Source of the DNA: Kosakonia oryziphila
Lineage (GTDB): Bacteria > Pseudomonadota > Gammaproteobacteria > Enterobacterales > Enterobacteriaceae
Direction: 5' to 3'
NCBI RefSeq assembly: GCF_900094795.1
Contig: NZ_FMBC01000036.1
Coordinates: 1 to 53,852, forward strand
DNA: 53,852 nt
Positions 1 through 7,314 of the stretch are shown here, one piece after another. Position numbers and translations under genes: made by a program. The notes under the pieces were generated by a model that saw nothing but the letters and a program-made list of their open reading frames with translations, did no database searches and had not been told where the DNA came from. The first letter of the stretch is position 1; every line of letters begins with the position of its first letter.

Positions 1-548
1 GCGGCAAACACACTGATTTCAGTGCACTAAAAAAATTCACCGTGGCAGCCGGGGAGAGGATAAGCCTGTTTGCCCAGAAGCTGGGTATCAAAATTTTTGC
101 GAGCAAAGGAAAGGTGGAGATACAGGCGCAGGGCGACGAGATGACGCTGGATGCGCTGAAAGATATCCGCATCAGCAGTAGCGAAGGCAGACTGGTTATC
201 AGCGCGAAGCAGGAAATCATCCTGACGAGCGGGGGTGGCTATATTCGTATCGCAGACGGGACGGTGGAGTGTGCGGCACCGGACAAAATCATCCAGCGGG
301 CGGCGGTGTGGCAGAAGTTTGGCGGGCAGAGTCTGAACATGGCACTGAAGCAATTCCAGAATGGGAGCTATGAGTTACAACCCCAAATGGTATGGGCCGG
401 CTCTGGGGATGCAATCAAAGGGCGCAAAGCCATGCTGAACAGTGGCGGGGGTAATATCGAGGTGGTGACATCGGTTTCAGGGGAAACGGCCAATCAGCCT
501 CATCTTAATATTGAAGAAGTACAAGCCATTCTCAAGAGGGAGGATTAA
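1..548 (+). CDS. vgrG: VgrG C-terminal part (T6SS spike), 5' end outside window
   Basis: The frame is open from base 3 to the stop at 546-548, giving about 181 residues, and has no start of its own, so this is the 3' end of a longer gene. The residues (AAGERISLFAQKLGIKIFA, then IQAQGDEMTLDALKDI and a KQEIILTSGGGYIRI segment) are the repetitive beta-helix DUF2345-type region that extends the gp5-like needle of VgrG. About 80 residues after it form a non-repetitive tail of the sort that often recruits a specific effector. VgrG trimers form the T6SS tip and carry effectors bound to the tail. The next gene, a lipase effector, starts 2 bases after this stop, which fits a VgrG/cargo pair. The GTG at base 42 is an internal codon and not the real start. 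Confidence 0.9.
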   Translation, partial: GKHTDFSALKKFTVAAGERISLFAQKLGIKIFASKGKVEIQAQGDEMTLDALKDIRISSSEGRLVISAKQEIILTSGGGYIRIADGTVECAAPDKIIQRAAVWQKFGGQSLNMALKQFQNGSYELQPQMVWAGSGDAIKGRKAMLNSGGGNIEVVTSVSGETANQPHLNIEEVQAILKRED

Positions 549-550
549 CC

Positions 551-2158
551 ATGTCTGAATCATCCAAAATTATCAACGTCTATCCTGACTTTGACGAGTT
601 TGGTAACGTCGGTTACCGATTGCAGAGTTATCCCAAAGGCAGTGGAATGCAATATCAGTGTATTGTTTACCCTGAACGTTTTATCCCGGTGGTATTTTTA
701 CCCGGCGTGATGGGCAGCAATTTAAAAACTAAGAGAACATCGGACAAACTTTGGCGTTTAGACAGTGCCGGGTCGGCATTAGGCTGGCTAAACAAAGGAC
801 CAGCGAGAAGGCGTACTCTACTCGACCCAACCAAGGTGGAAGTGGACTCTGATGGGCGGGTGGATGACAATCTGGCCGATCCGGGGTTTCCCTCACGACA
901 CGCACGAGGCTGGGGAGAGGCGGGGTATCTCAGTTACGGTGAATTTTTACCCTGGCTACAGCACGCTCTGGAGGATTTTGACCACTACGAAACCGGTCTG
1001 CGCTCACAACTGGTGGGGATGAGTTTGGGGCAGGAGAAAGGCGACACTCCGCTGGATGAGAAGGAAATGAAGCTGAGCTATAAGTACCGCTTTCCCTTAC
1101 ATGTGGTGGGCTATAACTGGCTGGACAGCATTGAGACTTCAGCGACTACCCTGCTCGCCCGCATCGAAGGTATTATCAAGGATCACCGTAGTCGGGGGAT
1201 CAAATGTGAAAAGGTGATCTTGGTGACTCACTCAATGGGCGGTCTGGTGGCGCGTTACTGCTCTGAATTAGCCGGAGGTAAAAGCCTGATATTAGGGATT
1301 GCCCACGGTGTTTTACCGGCCATTGGTGCGGCATCGGCTTACCGGCGTATGAAAGCCGGGATGGAGTCTTCAGGCGTGGAAGAGTGGATTGCCGCACAAG
1401 TGCCTGGCGGCAGTGGCGCAGAGATGACGGCGGTTCTCTCCCAGTCCCCGGGGCCACTGCAGCTGCTGCCTGGCGTGGAGTACGGCATGAACTGGTTGAA
1501 AATTCAGGACGGTGAACAGACTTACACTTTACCTAAAGCTGACCCTTATACTGAAATTTATGCCGTCAGGGGTAAATGGTGGAGTCTATGTGAAGATAAG
1601 TTGATTAATCCGGCCAACAGCGCTTTTGATAAAACCAAGCTGGATAGCGACTGGAGTGCTTATGCACGGCTAATGGAAAATATAGTTCAGCCTGCCATTG
1701 AGCAGTTAAAAGGACGTTATCACAGCCATACTCACGCCTTTTATGGCGGCAGCATCCCGACTTATAGCGATTTAGTGTGGCAAAGTGAAACCCCAATGAT
1801 TGATGGCTGGATCAATAAAGATCGTAAACGTAGTGCGTTAGATAGCCGCTTAATCGAGACTGGCGGCCAGACCCACACCAGCCGAACCGTTGCTACGCCG
1901 TTGCAGGGGGAAGGTTGGGCCAGCGGGATCCACCAAAAATACAGCATCGTGCCGCCTGACTCAGCTGAATTAGGGGATGGCACCGTGCCGCTGCGCTCTT
2001 CACAGATACCTGAACATTATATCCGCTCAAGGCTGCGCCTGAATGTCGCCCATGAGCCTGCTTATAAAAATAAGGCGGCGCAGCAATATACGCTGTGGGC
2101 CATTGTCAAAATAGCGCAAAATATTCAACAGACCTCGTTGAGGTACGAAAATGCATAA
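551..2158 (+). CDS. T6SS phospholipase-type effector (alpha/beta hydrolase, Tle family)
   Basis: A 535-residue protein with an LCAT/PGAP1-like alpha/beta hydrolase layout. Near residues 47-55 is VVFLPGVMGSN, an oxyanion-side motif of lecithin:cholesterol acyltransferase-like lipases. The nucleophile elbow is VTHSMGG with Ser228; its first position is Thr in place of the usual Gly. The likely acid is Asp476 in GDGTVP and the likely base His501 in VAHEPAY, giving a complete triad. There is no signal peptide, as expected for a protein delivered by VgrG. It starts 2 bases after vgrG and its last 8 bases overlap the start of an immunity gene. Known T6SS lipases (Tle1-Tle5) cut membrane phospholipids in the target periplasm. 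The immunity partner resembles Tli4, so a Tle4-like class is possible, but the class is not certain. Confidence 0.85.
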   Translation: MSESSKIINVYPDFDEFGNVGYRLQSYPKGSGMQYQCIVYPERFIPVVFLPGVMGSNLKTKRTSDKLWRLDSAGSALGWLNKGPARRRTLLDPTKVEVDSDGRVDDNLADPGFPSRHARGWGEAGYLSYGEFLPWLQHALEDFDHYETGLRSQLVGMSLGQEKGDTPLDEKEMKLSYKYRFPLHVVGYNWLDSIETSATTLLARIEGIIKDHRSRGIKCEKVILVTHSMGGLVARYCSELAGGKSLILGIAHGVLPAIGAASAYRRMKAGMESSGVEEWIAAQVPGGSGAEMTAVLSQSPGPLQLLPGVEYGMNWLKIQDGEQTYTLPKADPYTEIYAVRGKWWSLCEDKLINPANSAFDKTKLDSDWSAYARLMENIVQPAIEQLKGRYHSHTHAFYGGSIPTYSDLVWQSETPMIDGWINKDRKRSALDSRLIETGGQTHTSRTVATPLQGEGWASGIHQKYSIVPPDSAELGDGTVPLRSSQIPEHYIRSRLRLNVAHEPAYKNKAAQQYTLWAIVKIAQNIQQTSLRYENA

Positions 2159-2227
2159 GAAAAAAATAGGTGTTGTGCTGGTCGTTTTAGTAGTGGCCTT
2201 TGGCCTATGGCAATGGCTGAAACCTTA
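2114..2227 (+). repeat. First copy of duplicated effector/immunity junction
   Basis: This segment spans the 3' end of the lipase gene and the 5' end of the immunity gene. It recurs almost unchanged at 3233-3333, including the overlapping start GAAAATGCATAAG and the run coding for MHKKKIGVVLVVLVV. Confidence 0.9.
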
Positions 2228-3224
2228 CCCGCCAAAACTTACCCTTACCGAGCAGGAGCATAAAGTGGTTGATAATTTACTGGTAAACCTGACCCCGCGC
2301 TGTATTGGCCGTTACCAAATAGACCTCCCGGAAAACCTTATTTCCCCTATTGGTTTGGTGATCATCAATAAACAGGAGATAGAAACCAAACGTACTTATT
2401 TACCAGCCTTTGAGCAACGCATCCGTTTACGTGAGGCCGAGTTGCGTAAAACACAGCCTATCAGCCAGGAAGATGCCCCCTTTTTAAAAAATATTTATCC
2501 TTTACCTAATGGTATGAAAGGGATTGTTTTTGAACATACAAGCAGTCAGGTATCGCCTGATGCTTTCCGTATTTTTGAGGGGTATGTGTACAATAACGGC
2601 GTGTCATTCAAAACAACAATGGAGGCAACAAACGCTGATTCAAGCCGTTATGATAAGAAAAAACAACAACTGCCGGAGGTATATACTAATGATATGTCTA
2701 AAAAACTGGCTGAATTAACCGACTTATTATCCCGCTTACAAGGTCGGCAAGAAAATGAAACGCCGGTAGGGCAAGGAGCCTGTATTCCCGATGGCTTTGT
2801 TGCCGGACCAGCGAAAGGGGAAGAAGAGATTTCATTCAATTATCAATCGAAAGTTAACCCACGGCTCTATGTCGGGTTCAGTACCAATAATTACCTGCAG
2901 GAAGATACATCCATACTGGAAAGAAGTGGTGAAATAGAATTAGGTTTATCAAAGATGGGTGGAAAAACCCTGGGTAAAGGCCGGCGTGATATCAATAATT
3001 TGGCGGCAGAAGAGTGGTTAATGGTGGGCAATGGTGAAGATGCAGCCAGCGGACATCACTTTGAGCTTAATGTTAATGAAAAGCAAGGTAGTCCTAAGAC
3101 GCCATTCTTAAGTATAGAGTTAAATCACGGCCCATTACCCGATGAAGCCTTAACAGCCAATGAAGTGATGGCGTTCTGGCAAACGCTGACTTCAACCTTG
3201 CGTATGCGACCAGGGGCGATTTAA
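2151..3224 (+). CDS. Immunity protein for the lipase effector (Tli4-like)
   Basis: A 357-residue protein with an uncleaved-looking N-terminal membrane anchor at about residues 6-23, after a basic MHKKK start. This would place the rest in the periplasm, where a lipase effector acts. Shared motifs with the second immunity gene at 3773 (CIGRYQIDLPEN here, CIGRYVIDVPES there; also an ACIPDGF / VCIPNGF block) show they are paralogues. I recognise the pattern as the Tli4 (Tle4 immunity) type from memory. The start codon at 2151 lies inside the last codons of the lipase gene, so translation of toxin and antidote is coupled. The gene is AT-richer than the structural T6SS genes downstream, as is common for exchangeable cargo. 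Confidence 0.8.
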   Translation: MHKKKIGVVLVVLVVAFGLWQWLKPYPPKLTLTEQEHKVVDNLLVNLTPRCIGRYQIDLPENLISPIGLVIINKQEIETKRTYLPAFEQRIRLREAELRKTQPISQEDAPFLKNIYPLPNGMKGIVFEHTSSQVSPDAFRIFEGYVYNNGVSFKTTMEATNADSSRYDKKKQQLPEVYTNDMSKKLAELTDLLSRLQGRQENETPVGQGACIPDGFVAGPAKGEEEISFNYQSKVNPRLYVGFSTNNYLQEDTSILERSGEIELGLSKMGGKTLGKGRRDINNLAAEEWLMVGNGEDAASGHHFELNVNEKQGSPKTPFLSIELNHGPLPDEALTANEVMAFWQTLTSTLRMRPGAI

Positions 3225-3232
3225 TTCCGCTT

Positions 3233-3333
3233 GCGCAAAATATTCAACCGACCTGGTTGAGGTACGAAAATGCATAAGAAAAAAATAGGTGTTGTGCTGG
3301 TCGTTTTAGTAGTTGGCACAGGCTGAAACCTTA
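3233..3333 (+). repeat. Second, truncated copy of the effector/immunity junction
   Basis: Nearly identical to 2114-2227, with two substitutions before the ATG and a short deletion near 3309-3321 (the stretch coding for FGLWQW in the first copy is lost). The copy begins 8 bases after the immunity gene stop and ends where a different lipase C-terminus begins, so it marks a recombination junction. Confidence 0.9.
3270..3326 (+). pseudogene. Truncated 5' fragment of an immunity gene
   Basis: ATG at 3270 starts MHKKKIGVVLVVLVV exactly as in the full immunity gene at 2151, then reads GTG and stops at TGA 3324-3326, giving 18 residues. It keeps the start region and part of the membrane anchor only and cannot give immunity. 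Confidence 0.85.
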
Positions 3334-3776
3334 TAGGTTTAGTTGATAAGCCTGTTCGCAAGTTTATTTCTAAATTAGAAAAGGAGGGGTACCATCCAAA
3401 CACCTATTCTTTCTATGGTCATAAAATTGCCTCCGATGGCACCCTGGCGTGGAAAAAAACGTCCATCCATTATCTGAAAAATATGCATGAGAGCGAGAGG
3501 AAGCTGCCCAACAACTACCGGGAGATCCCCCTGCCTTTTAATCGTTCTCAGATGTATGTGATCACCTCATCAAAAACGCCGGGCGATGGCACGGTGCCGG
3601 TGGAATCGCTGGGCACCATTTGCCGCAACAGCGAAATCAAAAGCGTTCTGGCAACCGGTGTTGATCACCAGGGAGCCTACGACGTCAGCAGCCTGAAGGA
3701 TATAAAAGACAGACCGGCCCTGCAGTTTACGCTCAGGGCCATTGTGAAAATGGTTCAGGAGATCCCGATCCCATGA
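3327..3776 (+). pseudogene. Orphan C-terminal fragment of a lipase effector
   Basis: The frame is open from 3327 (directly after the broken immunity fragment) to TGA 3774-3776, about 149 codons; the first in-frame ATG is at 3483. The product matches the C-terminal third of the lipase at 551: HPNTYSFYGHKIASDGT aligns with HSHTHAFYGGSIPTYSD, GDGTVPVESLG with GDGTVPLRSSQ, and QFTLRAIVKMVQ with QYTLWAIVKIAQ. The acid (GDGTVP) and probable His (VDHQGAY) are kept, but the Ser elbow is absent, so it is not an active enzyme alone. Its stop overlaps the next immunity start as ATGA, preserving the toxin/immunity joint. It may be an orphan cargo end left by recombination and could be swapped onto the intact gene. 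Confidence 0.85.
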
Positions 3777-4864
3777 AGGCTATTCGTCAGCTTGCAGCAT
3801 TATCTCTTATGGCGGGCAGCATGTTTTTTATTGCCCAGGCTAAGGCATCCACGTCAGTGCAGAAGGACAGTCCAGTGATAAATACTTTATTTGCGCAAAC
3901 CAAACCGCAGTGCATCGGGCGCTATGTGATTGACGTTCCGGAGTCGTTTAACAATCAGCTTCACGATATGATTTTTATCGATGATTTTAAAATTGAAAGT
4001 AAACCTCTCTATCCACCCGCATTTAAACAGCGGGTACAGTTAAGAGAGCAGGCGCTGCGCGATGCCATTAATAAACCGGGTAACAGGCCTGAAAATGCCC
4101 CTTTTTTAAAAGAGGTCGTTCTCCTTCCTGATGGCAAAGGTGCTATTTTCGATCATAATGAATCGGGTACTCCGGATATATACAGGCAACTGGAAGCTCA
4201 TGTTTATTCCGGCATGACAGCCTTTGTGATTACTACAGATATTCGTGATTTTTCAGATAAAAAGCACAGTGAAAAAAAATCAAAATATCTAGCCAGAGGC
4301 TTTACTGAGGCCGATGCAAATACCAAACCAGCCAAGCTGGCGGCCTTACAGTCTCTGATATCACGGCTGAGTGGCAGAAAAGATGAGGATATTCCGTCTG
4401 GCAAGGGGGTATGTATTCCGAATGGGTTTATCCGGGATGATGGCGGAAAGCATAAAGAAAGTCTCACATTCCGGTATGAAAATGATGATTTTGTTTTTGG
4501 TGTTGATATGGATAATACAATCAAGGGTTCAGACGACACGTTGTTTAACCGCAGTGCGCAAATTAATGAGGCACTTAAAACATCAAATCAGTACACCATT
4601 AAGAAAGTGGCACTCTCACCAAACGGTATTCCGGCGGAGTCATGGCTGTTTGGTGGCACCCAGACTATCAGAAATACGGAGACGGGAAAGGATGAAAAGA
4701 ACACATTCTATAATTTTATGCTTTATGCTAATGAGCGTGATGCGACACCGAATAAGCCGAACCTTAACATTGGGTTCGGCAGTGAGTATAAAAAAACACG
4801 TTACAGCGAAGCGCAGATGATTGAAATCTGGGACAGGCTGGTGAACTCCCTGCGTTATAAGTAG
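3773..4864 (+). CDS. Second, orphan immunity protein (Tli4-like, secreted)
   Basis: A 363-residue protein with a cleavable-looking signal peptide (MKAIRQLAALSLMAGSMFF then IAQAKA, probable cut after residue 25), unlike the membrane-anchored paralogue at 2151. The body is parallel to that protein: CIGRYVIDVPES, a YPPAFKQRVQLREQALR block, NAPFLKE, VCIPNGF and a C-terminal EIWDRLVNSLRY. The start overlaps the stop of the orphan lipase tail by ATGA. Since no complete matching lipase is next to it, it is best read as an orphan immunity gene that protects against a lipase variant made by other strains or by an ancestor. Confidence 0.8.
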   Translation: MKAIRQLAALSLMAGSMFFIAQAKASTSVQKDSPVINTLFAQTKPQCIGRYVIDVPESFNNQLHDMIFIDDFKIESKPLYPPAFKQRVQLREQALRDAINKPGNRPENAPFLKEVVLLPDGKGAIFDHNESGTPDIYRQLEAHVYSGMTAFVITTDIRDFSDKKHSEKKSKYLARGFTEADANTKPAKLAALQSLISRLSGRKDEDIPSGKGVCIPNGFIRDDGGKHKESLTFRYENDDFVFGVDMDNTIKGSDDTLFNRSAQINEALKTSNQYTIKKVALSPNGIPAESWLFGGTQTIRNTETGKDEKNTFYNFMLYANERDATPNKPNLNIGFGSEYKKTRYSEAQMIEIWDRLVNSLRYK

Positions 4865-4928
4865 CTGCTAGTGAAATTAGTAGTGCTTCCCGTATACTTC
4901 CACAATATTTGAAAATAGAGGATACATA

Positions 4929-5207
4929 ATGAGTGTCGGTTATTTTTTAAGAGTTGGTGATAGTACCACCTGCGGTGGGAAGATCCTTACCGGAGATTCA
5001 ACGTTTCAATGGCACGGCGTTCCTGCTGCCAGAGAAGGCGATATGGTTAACTGCGGTAAGCACCCGGGAGCGTACAAAATCTTAGGCGGAGCTGCAGATA
5101 CATTCGATGGAGGCCAGGTTCTGGCGGGGTCACTTGACAGCTTTAGCTCTTGCCCATGTCACGCGAAATTTATCCCTGGTATTCCGGATAGCTATTCTAA
5201 GGCCTAA
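4929..5207 (+). CDS. PAAR-domain T6SS spike-tip protein (copy 1)
   Basis: A 92-residue protein of stand-alone PAAR size. It has the family start GYFLRVGDSTTCGGKIL, a VPAAREGDMVNCGKHPG block and a Cys-rich end (SSCPCHAKFIPG); the Cys and His residues fit the metal-bound tip of the cone that sharpens VgrG. A good ribosome site (GAGG) lies about 9 bases before the ATG. A paralogue of the same length is at 12389. Its place at the end of the lipase/immunity block suggests it works with the cargo set next to it. Confidence 0.85.
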   Translation: MSVGYFLRVGDSTTCGGKILTGDSTFQWHGVPAAREGDMVNCGKHPGAYKILGGAADTFDGGQVLAGSLDSFSSCPCHAKFIPGIPDSYSKA

Positions 5208-5325
5208 GGAAGATGTGGGGGTATTTGAAAAAAACTATCTCCACTGAAAAATTCAACCACTGCATCCCTCTGAGATAGAAGATAAAAAGGAATGTTTAAT
5301 AAAGGATAAATCTCAATGTAGCTTA

Positions 5326-5598
5326 TTGCTTGCCGGCCTGATATCTCTGATTTTCAACACCACTTGCCAAACGAAAGCGGTCACCGTTGAACGTAATAAA
5401 AACATTCAAATAGTTAATCCATTCTCGGGTTCAAGCCCTGATGGGCAATGCTATAAAATAACTGCTGAAAATAAATATTGTTATGGTTGTCTGGATAAAG
5501 ATGGTCATCCATTACAAATTCCTGAAACTGAAAATAAGGATATCAAAATTAGCCTGAGATTATTAAAAGATAGCGATTGCAAAGAAAAAGGAATCTAA
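5326..5598 (+). CDS. Small Cys-rich hypothetical protein in T6SS cargo zone
   Basis: I do not recognise this protein. The frame is open from 5248 to the stop at 5596-5598, but has no ATG; the listed start is a TTG at 5326 that would give 90 residues. From there it begins with a hydrophobic stretch (MLAGLISLIF) followed by NTTC, which could be a signal peptide or a weak lipoprotein site. The rest holds several Cys residues (CYKITAENKYCYGCLDKDG). The lack of a normal start and ribosome site could mean a decayed gene. Base use is AT-rich compared with tssM and later genes. Position after a PAAR gene suggests immunity or effector remnant, but nothing in the sequence proves it. Confidence 0.4.
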   Translation: MLAGLISLIFNTTCQTKAVTVERNKNIQIVNPFSGSSPDGQCYKITAENKYCYGCLDKDGHPLQIPETENKDIKISLRLLKDSDCKEKGI

Positions 5599-5685
5599 TA
5601 TTCACTGACGGCCAAGTAATGAGCAGGACAGAGCTCCGTTCTGAGCGGCAGGCAGTCCGTGGAAGGAAATTGAGGAGTTTACAAC

Positions 5686-6030
5686 GTGGAAGATAAACTA
5701 GTTTACTTCGATTTATGTGGCGCACTATCAGATATATTTGTAGATAACAAAGTTGATTTTAAACACATTTCCTCAATAGCGAAAAATTTCCCTGTTACTA
5801 TAATTGAAGAGGCTTTATTTGAATGGGTTGCCCCTGTTTGTTACGCGAATCTCATGACCCCAGCACCTTCGGTATGGAATGGGTTTGATAAAAAAGCTTT
5901 ATGGATTGATATTTGCAACTATAGAAATAAAAATGGCTTCGCCGAAATATGTAAGCATAAGTTGCTCGTATCTATTTTCAAAATAACTTACAAGAAAGAA
6001 TGGCTGACTCTGAAAAATGAAATGCTATAG
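5686..6030 (+). CDS. Small hypothetical protein, possible immunity protein (DUF7079-like)
   Basis: A 114-residue protein starting at GTG, with GAGGAG about 10 bases upstream. The segments ALSDIFVDNKVDF, EALFEWVAPVCYANLMTP and VWNGFD resemble, from memory, a family of small proteins found beside polymorphic toxins (DUF7079). No signal peptide or membrane segment is seen, so it would act in the cytoplasm. It lies in the AT-rich gap between a PAAR gene and the T6SS structural genes, with no effector directly next to it. If it is an immunity protein, the toxin has been lost or is elsewhere. Confidence 0.5.
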   Translation: MEDKLVYFDLCGALSDIFVDNKVDFKHISSIAKNFPVTIIEEALFEWVAPVCYANLMTPAPSVWNGFDKKALWIDICNYRNKNGFAEICKHKLLVSIFKITYKKEWLTLKNEML

Positions 6031-6174
6031 CGCTAACTCTAAAATAACGTATGGTTAGTATTTTATTTGATGTTTTAATAAATAGCATGACATTCAGTTA
6101 ATCTGGATCGTTGTGCATGATTCTTTTAATTTCTCTTTAGTCTTTAATGAAATATACAAATATCGAGTTTTACT

Positions 6175-7314
6175 ATGGCATGGCCTATACCTGATATTCC
6201 TGATAAAAAATCTCTTCCACCACCAAAGTTCTGGTTCTGGATAATAGTATTAGTACTGATGTTAATAGTGGGTGCTATTTCCAGCTTATGGATCTGGAAT
6301 AAGGCAACTTATGCTGAAGTTTTCTTCTACGGTGCTCTACCCGCATTGTTGATTTGGTTATGCTTATTCGGGGGGCTGTTTAATCGCTACGAGCAGTCTG
6401 TCGCAGCTAGTCGGGCCTGGGATTTCGAAAGAGAGCAAACCAAAGCTGAATGGCGCAACTGGAGTCGACAGCAGCTTGCCGTTGTTGGCAATGTTTTGTT
6501 TTCTCCGGAAGAGAAAGGAATGGAGGCACTATTGGACGAGTTGGAAAAGGTTCCTGCATTTCCTAAAAAGGCTCGTCCATTATTCAACTCCCAGCATAGC
6601 TTTCAAGATTTCATGAAGGAAACAGACAGAAAGCTGGAGTTGCAACATCCCGGATATCGTTATTCCCTGCACTCTGTTTATGTTTACCAGTCGGCAGATC
6701 GGATTGACGAAAAACGCATTGAGTTAATTTCTCAACAATGGGATCTCATTCCCAATTTAATCTATTCCATGAAGACTATAGATTCTTTATATGATGAAAA
6801 GAATTTTGATGGGCTGATATTAATACTTTGTCTTCAGGACTGGCCTCATCGGCTCAGCGGGCAGTCAAGTGAGTTTATTTCTGCTCAGCTCCTTACGTCA
6901 TCTGCTTATGCTCGTCAGCATTCATTGCCTGCTATCGCTGGCATAACTCGTATGATGCCAATGGAAGCCGGGAAACTTGTTGATGAGTTAGATATGTTAT
7001 TTGAATATATTCAGCCTGATAAGCAGAGTCTGGAATTCGTTTGGCTGTTGGGGACTGCTGAAAAAACTGCCTCAGAAATAATGCAATATGCAACTCTCCA
7101 TCAGTGGTCGCTGCCGGAGAAAAGGCCTCTGCATTCTATCGATCTCTCCTTTGGACCTCCTGGAGAGATGGCTTTGCCACTTTCCTTAGCCATGATGGTG
7201 GAAGCCGCCAGCAAAACGGGTAAGGATCAGCTGTTGGTGAATCAGACGCCGCAACAAACAGGGACACTTTGTTTTATTACCAGGGAGCTTTACGCATGCC
7301 CGCACAAAAAATAA
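6175..7314 (+). CDS. T6SS-associated inner-membrane protein upstream of tssM
   Basis: A 379-residue protein with two membrane segments near the N-terminus (about residues 19-41, rich in Trp, Ile and Val, and about 49-69), then a soluble domain of about 300 residues. I recognise it only as a gene commonly placed before tssM in enterobacterial T6SS loci; it has no established enzyme motif that I can see. Its last 19 bases overlap the start of tssM, so the two are translated together. A role with the TssJLM membrane complex is plausible from the position and topology, and is inference. The 144 bases before it are AT-rich and could hold a promoter for the structural block. Confidence 0.7.
   Translation: MAWPIPDIPDKKSLPPPKFWFWIIVLVLMLIVGAISSLWIWNKATYAEVFFYGALPALLIWLCLFGGLFNRYEQSVAASRAWDFEREQTKAEWRNWSRQQLAVVGNVLFSPEEKGMEALLDELEKVPAFPKKARPLFNSQHSFQDFMKETDRKLELQHPGYRYSLHSVYVYQSADRIDEKRIELISQQWDLIPNLIYSMKTIDSLYDEKNFDGLILILCLQDWPHRLSGQSSEFISAQLLTSSAYARQHSLPAIAGITRMMPMEAGKLVDELDMLFEYIQPDKQSLEFVWLLGTAEKTASEIMQYATLHQWSLPEKRPLHSIDLSFGPPGEMALPLSLAMMVEAASKTGKDQLLVNQTPQQTGTLCFITRELYACPHKK

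Noticed and set aside
5686..5776. Phage or plasmid gene origin for the small GTG-start gene
   Set aside because: No neighbouring phage or plasmid genes; the T6SS setting explains it better.
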